Assembly: GCA_910576975.1 (NCBI GenBank)
Contig: CAJTJY010000005.1
Coordinates: 25,269 to 89,268, forward strand
Source of the DNA: an uncultured Lachnospiraceae bacterium
GTDB taxonomy: Bacteria; Bacillota; Clostridia; Lachnospirales; Lachnospiraceae
Length of the DNA stretch: 64,000 nucleotides
Direction: 5' to 3'
Position 1 is the stretch's first letter. The number at the start of each line of letters is the position of its first letter. Shown here piece by piece: positions 8,006 through 16,490 of the stretch. A program made the translations under genes and the position numbers. Below the pieces are notes generated by a model. That model saw only the letters and a program-made list of their open reading frames with translations. It searched no databases and was not told the DNA's origin.

Positions 8006-8854
8006 TTATTGCGCCAAGCCTGCCAGTTTCAGGATCAGATCAACCGTCCGCACCAGCTCCCTTGAGAATTCCACATTCTTTCCCAATGCCTCTTGCTCCA
8101 GGCAACGCTTCACGCCATTTAGAAGCTTGCCCTTTTGGCTCGCCGCCTGAAGCCAGGGATTGTAAGGCACCGCCCCAAGAAGTTCCTCCTCGACACGATA
8201 AATACGATAAAGATTTCCCCTGTTATACAAGGCATCCTCAAAATAATTTCCTAGAAGTAAAAACGGCTTTCCAGGATATTTGCGGGGATTGCGATAAAAA
8301 TTCCTAATTTCCGGATTCTCCTGATTGATGTTAAGCACACAGACGTCGGCTTCCTTTAAGACTTTCTGTGCATAATCATCTTTCCTGCTTCCACAGTCAA
8401 TAAATACTACGTCAAAACATGATTCCACAGCATCCAGCACTCTGCTCATGCGCACAAAGGAACCGTCCTGCCTCCACCATTCCCGTTCTGTCCTCACGCT
8501 AGAAGGCAGGCAATACATCCTGTCTTTGACAACTTGGCGCATATTCGCTTTCAAGACCGTCTCTGTGAGCTCTTCACGCTGCTTAAAAAGCAGGCAATCC
8601 AGCCCTGTGACAGTAAAATATTCCTGTGTCTCGGCTGCCAGAAAAGATTCTTCCATATGCCCCAGGCTAAGTCTTTCCATCTTTGAAGCAAGACCCTGCG
8701 TATCCAGCAACCCCCTCTCTAGCGCCTCATTCCGATACCCTCCTGAAACCACTGCGGCTGAAATGGGATGCTTTATCACTGACGCACATGCAATCACAGA
8801 CAAATTAAACGTTGTCCCTGCTCTTTTCTGTTCGCTCCAAAACGCTATTTTCAT
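8006..8854 (-). CDS. ParA/MinD-like ATPase with a degenerate P-loop
   Basis: The 282-residue protein begins MKIAFWSEQKRAGTTFNLSV. The position matches the deviant Walker A loop of the ParA/MinD/CpaE family, but KRAGTT replaces KGGVGKT, so the signature Lys and a Gly are lost. A Walker-B-like DVVFIDCGS follows near residue 150, and VCVLNINQENPEI resembles the next ParA strand. ATP hydrolysis may be weak or absent. Related degenerate proteins (TadZ/CpaE type) position pili or other machines (family knowledge), but no pilus genes are present in this window. The cellular role is unknown. Confidence 0.6.
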   Translation of the reverse strand: MKIAFWSEQKRAGTTFNLSVIACASVIKHPISAAVVSGGYRNEALERGLLDTQGLASKMERLSLGHMEESFLAAETQEYFTVTGLDCLLFKQREELTETVLKANMRQVVKDRMYCLPSSVRTEREWWRQDGSFVRMSRVLDAVESCFDVVFIDCGSRKDDYAQKVLKEADVCVLNINQENPEIRNFYRNPRKYPGKPFLLLGNYFEDALYNRGNLYRIYRVEEELLGAVPYNPWLQAASQKGKLLNGVKRCLEQEALGKNVEFSRELVRTVDLILKLAGLAQ

Positions 8855-9055
8855 TGAACCCTCTCCTTAATTGGACGGAGGGAAATCAACACTCGATATA
8901 ATAAGAATTTTCTATTCCATTCACTTTATCTTTGGGATTATTGCACGGATTTCGTGCTGACCGATAGGTAATTATAAGTTCAAACATTCAACAAAAGATG
9001 CGTTCATTATACAAAATCTTCCACAAAATGTAAAGCCCTATTTTAGATTTTTCTA

Positions 9056-9793
9056 TCAAGCTCTTACTACCAAGGTATCATAACCTTCTTGACGAAGCTG
9101 ATCCTGAAGATCTTTGGCATCCTCCAAAGTCGCTTCCCGTCCCACTACCACGGCGTAATAAGGCTCATCTCTTCGTACCGTTACAAAATATCCCTGGCTT
9201 TCCAATTGTTCCTTGAGATATTCGGCATTGGATTCATGGCGAAACAGTCCCACCTGCACCCCATACCGGTTTGCAGACGCATCTATGGGAATCGCTTTCT
9301 CCACGCCCGTGACAATGGCGTCTACCATCTCCCCAAAGCGCTGGTCAAACATTTGGTTATCCATGTCGTTATTGATAAATCCAAGTTCCATCAGAACTGC
9401 CGGCATCTGGGTTCTTCGAAGCACCACAAGCCCCGGACGTTCCACGACTCCCAAATCCTTAAATCCAAAATCTACCAGTTCCTGATTAATGATTTCTCCC
9501 AGCCGTTCTGCTTCTGTATCAGCCGCATAAACAAGCGCCTGGGTCCCGTTGTAAGTATTTGGGATAGTTCCTGAGTTGCGGTGAAAAGAAATAAAGTAAT
9601 CTGCGCCAGAGCGATTTGCAATCTGTGCTTTTTCAAAAGGGGAATCGTAACGGTCTGTCGTCCTGGTATACAAAACGTTATATCCTGCATCTTTAAGCTT
9701 CTGCCCCACTGCAAGAGCAACCTCAAGCGTATCATCCTTCTCTTTTCTGCCCTGGAAAGAAGCTCCATTGTCGTAACCGCCGTGTGCTGGATG
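9056..9793 (-). pseudogene. N-acetylmuramoyl-L-alanine amidase with SPOR domain, 3' part split off by the integrated element
   Basis: This frame encodes the bulk of an Amidase_3 cell-wall hydrolase followed by a SPOR peptidoglycan-binding repeat (RYGVQVGLFRHESNAEYL to the end). It opens directly after a TAA at 9794-9796 with HPAHGGYDNGAS, whereas the family begins with a short strand and GHGG. ISFHRNSG (zinc His) and AVLMELGFINN (catalytic Glu) are intact. The missing start, MAATIILDAGH, lies 22.6 kb away at 32404-32434 on the same strand. Joining the two at the shared CA of the His codon gives a complete protein of about 252 residues. A GTG at 9709 could start a fragment lacking the first zinc ligand, which should be inactive. 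The gene is disrupted unless the element excises. Confidence 0.88.
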
Positions 9794-9807
9794 TTATATG
9801 CGCAAAT
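9774..9807. other. Left attachment junction of the element
   Basis: Reading outward from the presumed core TG at 9783-9784, four bases are followed by the half-site GGATGTTATATGCGCAAAT (9789-9807). The right junction carries a partner half-site (32380-32398) that matches 15 of 19 positions as an inverted repeat, also exactly four bases from its TG core. This symmetry is expected for the attP arms of a large serine integrase. Confidence 0.75.
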
Positions 9808-9925
9808 ATTCCGTGTTCTTCTCAAAATCGCTTGTTTTGAGGATTTCCATATGTTCTTAATTTTAAAAGTCTTATCAACCTTGCGTTCTTTCCTAGATGA
9901 AAAACAGATTCCAAATGCGCTCTAT

Positions 9926-11536
9926 TTAAACCGCTTTGTTTTCCTGATATACATTAGAAAACAAATGTTCCAATTGATTTCCAAAATTGTATCTAATTTT
10001 AATTTTGTGGTCTTCATACACAACAATCTGGTCTATCATCTCCACAATCATGTCTCTGTCCAGTTTTTCAATATCTTTCATCTCCAGCAGCCTTTTCAGC
10101 CACGGCGTCTGAAACATGCCCTCCGTAACGCTTTCTTTCATTTTTTCTTCCAGTGTCTTGATCTGCTTTTTATAAAGCTCTTCTTTTTTCAGGTAATCTT
10201 CACGGTAAGTCAAAAATTCTTCTTTTGAAATCATTCCCTCCTTATAATCTTCATAGGCTGATTTCTTTAATTTCTGCATCCTCCCTAATTCGCTTTTTAC
10301 TCTCATAAGTTCTTTCTTCGCAGTTTCTTCCACTTTAAAATCAGGAAAAGGCGGACTTTCTATAAGCCTTTGCAGATCATCAACGTTTTGGATTATCGCT
10401 CTTAAGTCATTGAGCACAATCTCTTCAAGGACATAAAGCGGCAGCGTATGCGGCGTACAATACTCTTTCCCGTGGCGCTTATATGTCCCGCAGTAAAAAG
10501 AATATGCTTTTGTCCCATCTGCACGTTTCCAAGAATTTTTCATCATCGCCCGGCCGCAGTCCGCACATATGATAAACCCTGCAAAAATGTTCTTATTTTC
10601 TTTCAAGTTCATATCCCTACGCCTTTTTGACAAAAGTTTCTGTGTCTTTTCCCAGGTTTCTAGGTCAATGATTGGCTCATGCGTGCCCTTGACCACGATC
10701 CAATTTTCTTTCTCCACCAGTTTCTGCCTGCTTCTCATGCGCTGGTGTTTTTTGCCCTGCACCATGTTTCCCCTATACATCTCATTCTTCAACATGATGT
10801 TGATCGTGGAATATGTCCAGTAAGAGGTGCTTTCGAGACGGTTACAGTTCTTGTAGTTCTCACCGTTTGCCAATTTATACTCGGACGGGCAAAGGATTCC
10901 TTGGGCATTTAAAAGCTTGGCAATGCTCTGTTTTCCCATTCCTGCTACATATAGGCGAAATACTTTCCTTACCACCTCTGCGGCGTATTCGTCAATGATA
11001 AGCTTATTCTTGTCTGCGGGCGATTTCTTATAACCATAACTGGTGAAAGAACCTATAAACTCACCTGCTTTCTGTTTTGATTTTACCGTCGCCTGGATTT
11101 TTTTTGAAATATCCCTTGCATACTGTTCGTTAAAAATATTTTTAATCGGCAAAAGCATGTCATACGCCTGCCGGACGCTGTCAATCCCGTCTGATATGGA
11201 GATAAACCGCACCCCTAATTCTGGAAATACACGCTCCAGATATCGCCCAGTATCAATATAATCCCGTCCAAACCTGGATAAGTCCTTTACAACGACGCAG
11301 TTCACCTTCCCTTGTTCTATATCTGCAATCATTCTCTTAAAACTGGGACGGTCGAAACTAGTGCCTGTATACCCATCGTCTACATAGACGTCATAGATGA
11401 TAAGATTTTCCATTTTTGAAACATATTCTGTCAAAAGCTTCCTCTGATTCCCTACGCTGTCACTTTCTTCTTTGTCGCCGTCCTCCCTTGATAACCTGAT
11501 ATAAACAGCCGTGTAAAATAATTCTGATTTTTTCAT
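9926..11536 (-). CDS. Large serine recombinase (integrase)
   Basis: The 536-residue protein has a resolvase catalytic domain at the N terminus, with the nucleophile Ser in YIRLSRED near residue 16 and VVVKDLSRFGRDY further on. A Recombinase domain follows at about 160-290. A zinc-ribbon region contains CADCGR and later YCGTYKRHGKEYC. A Lys/Glu-rich coiled coil follows at about 400-470. This order is typical of TnpX/TndX-type integrases that move clostridial elements. The gene sits at the left end of the element, reading toward the junction, where such integrases usually lie. The ATG follows GGTGAGGAA. It should catalyse attP x attB integration, and excision may need a directionality factor that I could not identify. 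Confidence 0.95.
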   Translation of the reverse strand: MKKSELFYTAVYIRLSREDGDKEESDSVGNQRKLLTEYVSKMENLIIYDVYVDDGYTGTSFDRPSFKRMIADIEQGKVNCVVVKDLSRFGRDYIDTGRYLERVFPELGVRFISISDGIDSVRQAYDMLLPIKNIFNEQYARDISKKIQATVKSKQKAGEFIGSFTSYGYKKSPADKNKLIIDEYAAEVVRKVFRLYVAGMGKQSIAKLLNAQGILCPSEYKLANGENYKNCNRLESTSYWTYSTINIMLKNEMYRGNMVQGKKHQRMRSRQKLVEKENWIVVKGTHEPIIDLETWEKTQKLLSKRRRDMNLKENKNIFAGFIICADCGRAMMKNSWKRADGTKAYSFYCGTYKRHGKEYCTPHTLPLYVLEEIVLNDLRAIIQNVDDLQRLIESPPFPDFKVEETAKKELMRVKSELGRMQKLKKSAYEDYKEGMISKEEFLTYREDYLKKEELYKKQIKTLEEKMKESVTEGMFQTPWLKRLLEMKDIEKLDRDMIVEMIDQIVVYEDHKIKIRYNFGNQLEHLFSNVYQENKAV

Positions 11537-11982
11537 TTCCTCACCTGTCCGGCTGCTGTACCTGTAAACAGCATCATGCCATAATTTGTTTTCGAATTCA
11601 TTTCTGCGTCTGCCTCACTTTGCAATGCCTTCTTTTTCAACATCCTGGTTCCGATGGGCTTTCACAATGCGGATCAGCAATTCTTCTACGGAAAATTTTG
11701 CTAAAAATTCTCTTTCCACTGTATATTGAATTGATTCTTTCCCTTTCAACTATGGCTGTCCTCCTGCTAAAATCATTGTTTTTTCAAGATATGCATGTAG
11801 GCTTTTCCCATATGAATCACCGACCGCAACACTAAGAAATTATTTCTTGAATTTCCGCTTTTTTGGGGCTGTCGCAGGAATAAATGCGGAAACTCAAAAA
11901 ACTATTTTCCTTTACGAATGGATTTAAATATTATAAAATGAAAGTACACGATGCAAAATCAGTGTCCCGACAGGAGGAAGCT
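11537..11982. other. Divergent intergenic region between recombinase and protease
   Basis: About 445 bp hold no convincing gene. Near 11852-11926 there is an imperfect inverted repeat (TTTCCGC and GCGGAAA) enclosing GGGGCTGTCGCA, a string also seen in the palindromic repeats elsewhere in the window. The start codon and SD of the protease lie at its right edge. No clear promoter could be assigned. Confidence 0.4.
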
Positions 11983-14244
11983 ATGAACCAAGCGAGAACA
12001 TTACGCCTTTTTTATCCGATATTAATATTTCTTTTTTCTGTGTTTCTCGCACTCTGTTTCTGTCTTTCTTTGGTCCACGCATCCACAGATGTAACTGCCG
12101 ATACATGGTTTTTAGACGACATCCAGGCAAAGGATGCATGGGTGGCTTTGTCAGAGCAACAGCTTGACGTTTCCATCCCCGTCATTGTCGCCGTGATTGA
12201 CACAGGTTGCGATTACGACCATCCTCTGATCAAACATGCTCTTTGGCATAATTCTGCAGAAATCAACGGCGTTCCTGGCGTGGATGACGATGGAAATGGA
12301 TATGTGGATGATTTCTATGGCATTGATACTTATCATCATAACAGCGATCCTTTGGATGATTCTGTAAGTACCATTAAGGGACACGGGACTCATGTTGCAG
12401 GCTGTATCTTGCAAACTGCTGGCGTAACAGAATCATCAAACCCTTTTGGCATACAGCTTATGATCCTCAAAGCCGGAGACGCCTACGGTAATTTCCATGC
12501 CGCAGATGTCGCAGAAGCCCTGCGATATGCTGCAGACAATGGCGCATCAGTGATCAATCTGTCAATCAGCGCTCTTACCTATCCTTCCATTTTAGAAGAA
12601 GCATTAGAATATGCCGCAGAATCAGCAATTCTCGTGGCATCGTCCGGCAACCAGGGATTGCCCACTTGCGATTCAAATTATACAAGCTGCGGTAATTACT
12701 ATCCTGCCGCCTATCCCTATGTAACAGGCGTCATGTCCTATGGAAAGCAACATCAGCTTTCCTCTTTTTCTAATTGGGACTTTCAAAGCGGCAGCGAGCC
12801 AAAATATGAAATTGCCGCTCCTGGCGAAAGCATCCTCTCTTGCACTTACAATGGAGCTAATAAAATTATGAATGGAACTTCGATGTCCTCAGGAATCGTA
12901 TCTGGCTGCGCCGCGCTGCTCGCCGCAAAATATCAGTCTTTGGGGCTTTACAGCCCAAAAAATTTGACCGCTCATCTGATGAGTTGTGGTGAAAATGATA
13001 TCATGTTTACAGACCTTTATGGCAAAAACCATAGATTCCGGCGCATCAACTTACATAAGCTCCTGACCACTGAGCCACAGCCAAATCTTGTTCTGGGCAA
13101 CTACTCGATAAAAAAGGACGATACAAACGCTTATAGCCTGAACTATAAAGTTACGAACCGGGGTTGCCTGGCTAAAAACATCAACATTACGATTTCCTCT
13201 GACACGCTGAATATAGATTCCAACTGCGGCATACAAGAACTTGAGACTTTTCCTGGGCTTTCAAGTTACAATGGCACTTGCTTTTTTTCCATGGAAGAGG
13301 GACTTGATCCTGCTTTACCACAGCAAATTCAGATAGAGATTTCTTATCAAAATGGAGCAAACCACTCTGATACCCAAATCTTCTCCTGCCAAAAGGAATT
13401 TCTTGTCACAGCAGAACATGACCCCTCCCATACTGAAAAAGTGATTCCTCTGTTGGGCATCACAGTGTCCGCCTCCCATCTGCTTACTATGAAAGCGGGA
13501 AGCAGTTTGCAGCTTGCTGTCTCCTATATCCCTGCCAACACTACGGATGACAGATCACTTATCTTTCACAGCAGCAATCCCCAAATCGCAGAGATCGATC
13601 ACAATGGCACTATTCACGCCAAAAAGAGCGGGACAGCTACCATTACCGTCACCTCCTCCAAACAACATATACGGCAGGTTTCCATCCTTGTCTACAACGA
13701 AGCAACAGACCTTGTGCCAGAGACGCCCTCAAAACCACCTGCGCTTTCACAAGAAAATAACTCTGCACAAATTAAAAAAGGCGGCACTTATGCCATAGAA
13801 GGATTCAAATACAAAGTCACCAACGCAGCGACAAACGGAACTGGAACAGTGACTCTTATGAAAACAACTCAAAAAAAGGCGTCCTTGTACTCTCTCTCAG
13901 TAAAAAATACTGTTAAAATCAAGAACGCCAGATTTCAGATTACTGCCATCGATAAAAAAGCTTTTAAAAATTGTAAGAATTTAGAAACTGTGCGCATTGC
14001 AGATACGGTAAAGACACTTGGCAGCGAATGTTTTTCCGGATGCACTTCGCTGAAACGTCTCACCATCGGCACTAACATATCGAAAATCTCTGACCGTGCA
14101 TTCTACAACTGTAGAAAACTGCAAAAGATCACTATAAAATCAAAGAAATTAAAATCAATCGCAAAAAATGCATTTCGAAACATTCATCCCAAGGTCAAAG
14201 TATATGCGACAAAGCGCCTTGTAAAATTAATCACAAGGCGCTGA
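11983..14244 (+). CDS. Secreted subtilisin-like serine protease with Big_2 and BspA-type repeats
   Basis: Starting at the ATG at 11983, which has AGGAGG upstream, the product is 753 residues. An upstream in-frame ATG at 11884 lacks a ribosome site. A signal peptide ends at VHA. The S8 catalytic triad is complete: Asp73 in VIDTGCD, His134 in GHGTHVAG and Ser300 in GTSMSSG, with SSGNQG carrying the oxyanion Asn. After the protease come a beta-rich region, a Big_2 Ig-like domain (about 480-570), and a C-terminal BspA-like leucine-rich region (LRR_5, about 590-753). The same kind of C-terminal region ends the 2718-residue protein of this element, which suggests a shared surface or partner. It may process exported peptides or host proteins; this is inference. 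It is convergent with the exporter operon. Confidence 0.92.
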   Translation: MNQARTLRLFYPILIFLFSVFLALCFCLSLVHASTDVTADTWFLDDIQAKDAWVALSEQQLDVSIPVIVAVIDTGCDYDHPLIKHALWHNSAEINGVPGVDDDGNGYVDDFYGIDTYHHNSDPLDDSVSTIKGHGTHVAGCILQTAGVTESSNPFGIQLMILKAGDAYGNFHAADVAEALRYAADNGASVINLSISALTYPSILEEALEYAAESAILVASSGNQGLPTCDSNYTSCGNYYPAAYPYVTGVMSYGKQHQLSSFSNWDFQSGSEPKYEIAAPGESILSCTYNGANKIMNGTSMSSGIVSGCAALLAAKYQSLGLYSPKNLTAHLMSCGENDIMFTDLYGKNHRFRRINLHKLLTTEPQPNLVLGNYSIKKDDTNAYSLNYKVTNRGCLAKNINITISSDTLNIDSNCGIQELETFPGLSSYNGTCFFSMEEGLDPALPQQIQIEISYQNGANHSDTQIFSCQKEFLVTAEHDPSHTEKVIPLLGITVSASHLLTMKAGSSLQLAVSYIPANTTDDRSLIFHSSNPQIAEIDHNGTIHAKKSGTATITVTSSKQHIRQVSILVYNEATDLVPETPSKPPALSQENNSAQIKKGGTYAIEGFKYKVTNAATNGTGTVTLMKTTQKKASLYSLSVKNTVKIKNARFQITAIDKKAFKNCKNLETVRIADTVKTLGSECFSGCTSLKRLTIGTNISKISDRAFYNCRKLQKITIKSKKLKSIAKNAFRNIHPKVKVYATKRLVKLITRR
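14213..14242 (+). terminator. Terminator hairpin overlapping the protease stop
   Basis: AGCGCCTTGT and ACAAGGCGCT pair perfectly over 10 bp with a 10-nt loop. The 3' arm ends at the T of the TGA stop codon, and CCCTCTTTC follows. It lies between convergent genes. Confidence 0.65.
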
Positions 14245-14292
14245 CATTCCCTCTTTCAGCTCTGCTTAAAGTTGAGGCGCAGTTGATGACTA

Positions 14293-16479
14293 TCATGAAG
14301 CATCTACTCTTTGCCGTTTCACCAGATCTGCAAAAAAGCCATTTTCTTTCAGCAAATCGTCATAAGTCCCATCCTCCACGATATGTCCGTGATCCAATAC
14401 GACAATTCTGTCACACTGCATTATCGTTGACAGACGGTGCGCTATCACAATTCTTGTGCAATTCAGGTTTCCCAGGGCTTCTGAGACCTGCTTTTGCGCA
14501 ATATTATCCAAAGCGCTTGTCGCTTCATCAAACAACAGCACTTTGGGCTTAGATGCCACCGCCCTGGCAATTAAAAGCCTCTGCTTCTGCCCGCCAGAAA
14601 ACCCGCCTCCTCCTTCCGAGACAATGGTATTCATCCCCATAGGCATGCTGCGAATATCTTCCGCTATTCCGGCAATCTTTGCTGCCTCCCACGCCTGCTC
14701 CATAGTTGGATTTGAAGATGAAATTGTAATGTTAGAAAATATATCCCCTTGAAATAATTTACCATTTTGCAATACCACGCCCATAAACTTCCGCAAAGAC
14801 TTTAAATCCAGACGGCTTAAATCCTTGCCATCAAAATAGACGTCCCCCTTAAGAGGCTTTTCAAATCCCAGCAAGAGACGCATTAACGTAGATTTTCCAG
14901 ACCCTGTCCTTCCAACGATGGCTACGTACTGTCCTGGACAGATTTTTAGAGAAAGGTTATCAAGAATAAGGGGCATGTCCTCTTTATAGCGAAAAGAAAC
15001 ATTATTTAATTCGATGCCGCCACTTAGACTCGTCACCACCTTTTTTTCCTCCGCCACTTCTGGAATCTCTTCTAAAATTGGACGGATTGTAAAAAAAATC
15101 GCATAAATTTCTGCAAGAATCCCCGAAGACTCGATCAACAGGGAAAAGCCGCCAGTCAACATAGAATATGCAACTGTAAATGAGATATAATTTGCTGGCA
15201 AGATCGCTGTTTGCATCCCTTTGATATAAATTAAAATCGAGCCTGCGAGAGCTATCGCTTTTAATATTACAGATTTTACTTTTAGGAAAACTGGCGGATC
15301 ATATTGCAGTTTCGCTGCCTGCTGATACTGTTTTGCCCATTTCGCAAACGCCCGCTGCTCCGCCCCTGCCAATTTAATTTTCTGAATGCCAGAAAAAATA
15401 GAAAAAACAATGCCGTCCTCTTTCGTTGAAGCATACGCCTTTTCTTTTGCAATTTTGATTTCCATCAGCGAAAAAAACACTGCGCACAGAGACGACAACG
15501 CCAAAACAAACAAAACTGGCATCATCAATGCTTTGGCATATGCGTCAATTTGAAACAAATAGATCATCGATAATGCCGCCGAGAGGACGACTGTCAGTAA
15601 AAAATCCACAATCATGCCGCATAAACCATTGATATCCTGCATCTTGCCTGCAAGCTCTCCTGGACTGTATTTCTGAAAAAAAGCCGTCGGCATGGAGAGC
15701 AGGCGCATCATAGAAGCGCTTGTGACGGCAACATCCATTTTTATCTTGATCTTTGCCAACGTAAGCTGTTTGACAGCTGAAATCATAGCAATAGCAATTG
15801 CGGACCCGCTCAGCAGAATTGCACAGGAGGCAGGTATATTCGTGCTCCTATTGCTGATGGCGTTGACAAAGATCAACTGGTTCGCACAGGGTGTCAAAAG
15901 CCCAAGCAACGCCACTGTAAACATTGCCAATGCAATTACTGCAAAATCCGAAAAGGATATTGTCTGAAAAATATAAGACAAAAGCCCTTTCATTCCCACT
16001 GCATTTAAGGGCAGCGGTCGGTAAAAACAAAAAGCATCCGCCGAAAACATCTGCGCATTTATTGCCGTTACCCTAATTTTTTGCCCCGTTTTCTCATCCC
16101 GCGCCTCATAGCCGCCTTTTGCCGGAAGAAACGCAACAGCCCGCCCGCTCTCTTTATAGGAGCCAAGCATTGCCCCCATTGCCGCCTTATGCCAATTCCC
16201 CGTCAGCTTTACCTTTCGGCACATAAAGCCGAACGGACGCAAAAGATACTCTAGCATATCGTTCATCTCTTTGAGACTGTCAGGAATCTCCTGCGGCTTT
16301 AGATGATAGAATTTTAAAATTTCGTGGATTGCCCCTATGACAGCCTTACGATCATCCTGTATAAAAAACGCGGCGCTTCTGCACCCCAAAACGACGTTTG
16401 ACATTTCCATCAACGCATCCGAAAAGGCCTCCTTGTCATTTTTGATTTTTTCCTTTATCTGTTCATCGAACCAGCCCAC
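14293..16479 (-). CDS. NHLM-type ABC transporter, ATP-binding/permease, no peptidase domain
   Basis: The 728-residue half-transporter has a divergent N-terminal part of about 160 residues, a transmembrane region at about 165-465, and an ATPase domain. The ATPase shows Walker A GRTGSGKST, signature FSGGQKQR and Walker B VLLFDEATSALD. The pairing of one C39-containing and one peptidase-free exporter with an HlyD protein is the hallmark of NHLM bacteriocin secretion systems (family knowledge). Its start lies 11 bp from the stop of the peptidase exporter, so both are translated from one message. It probably forms a heterodimer with, or acts in series with, that exporter. It is the last gene of the cargo operon. 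Confidence 0.9.
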   Translation of the reverse strand: MGWFDEQIKEKIKNDKEAFSDALMEMSNVVLGCRSAAFFIQDDRKAVIGAIHEILKFYHLKPQEIPDSLKEMNDMLEYLLRPFGFMCRKVKLTGNWHKAAMGAMLGSYKESGRAVAFLPAKGGYEARDEKTGQKIRVTAINAQMFSADAFCFYRPLPLNAVGMKGLLSYIFQTISFSDFAVIALAMFTVALLGLLTPCANQLIFVNAISNRSTNIPASCAILLSGSAIAIAMISAVKQLTLAKIKIKMDVAVTSASMMRLLSMPTAFFQKYSPGELAGKMQDINGLCGMIVDFLLTVVLSAALSMIYLFQIDAYAKALMMPVLFVLALSSLCAVFFSLMEIKIAKEKAYASTKEDGIVFSIFSGIQKIKLAGAEQRAFAKWAKQYQQAAKLQYDPPVFLKVKSVILKAIALAGSILIYIKGMQTAILPANYISFTVAYSMLTGGFSLLIESSGILAEIYAIFFTIRPILEEIPEVAEEKKVVTSLSGGIELNNVSFRYKEDMPLILDNLSLKICPGQYVAIVGRTGSGKSTLMRLLLGFEKPLKGDVYFDGKDLSRLDLKSLRKFMGVVLQNGKLFQGDIFSNITISSSNPTMEQAWEAAKIAGIAEDIRSMPMGMNTIVSEGGGGFSGGQKQRLLIARAVASKPKVLLFDEATSALDNIAQKQVSEALGNLNCTRIVIAHRLSTIMQCDRIVVLDHGHIVEDGTYDDLLKENGFFADLVKRQRVDAS

Positions 16480-16490
16480 GACTGCCTCCT

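Noticed and set aside
9472..9825. 117-codon frame at the left junction of the element
   Set aside because: It overlaps the amidase fragment in a different frame; the amidase frame shows clear homology.
11884..11982. Earlier ATG for the subtilase
   Set aside because: No ribosome site, while AGGAGG and a typical signal peptide follow from 11983.
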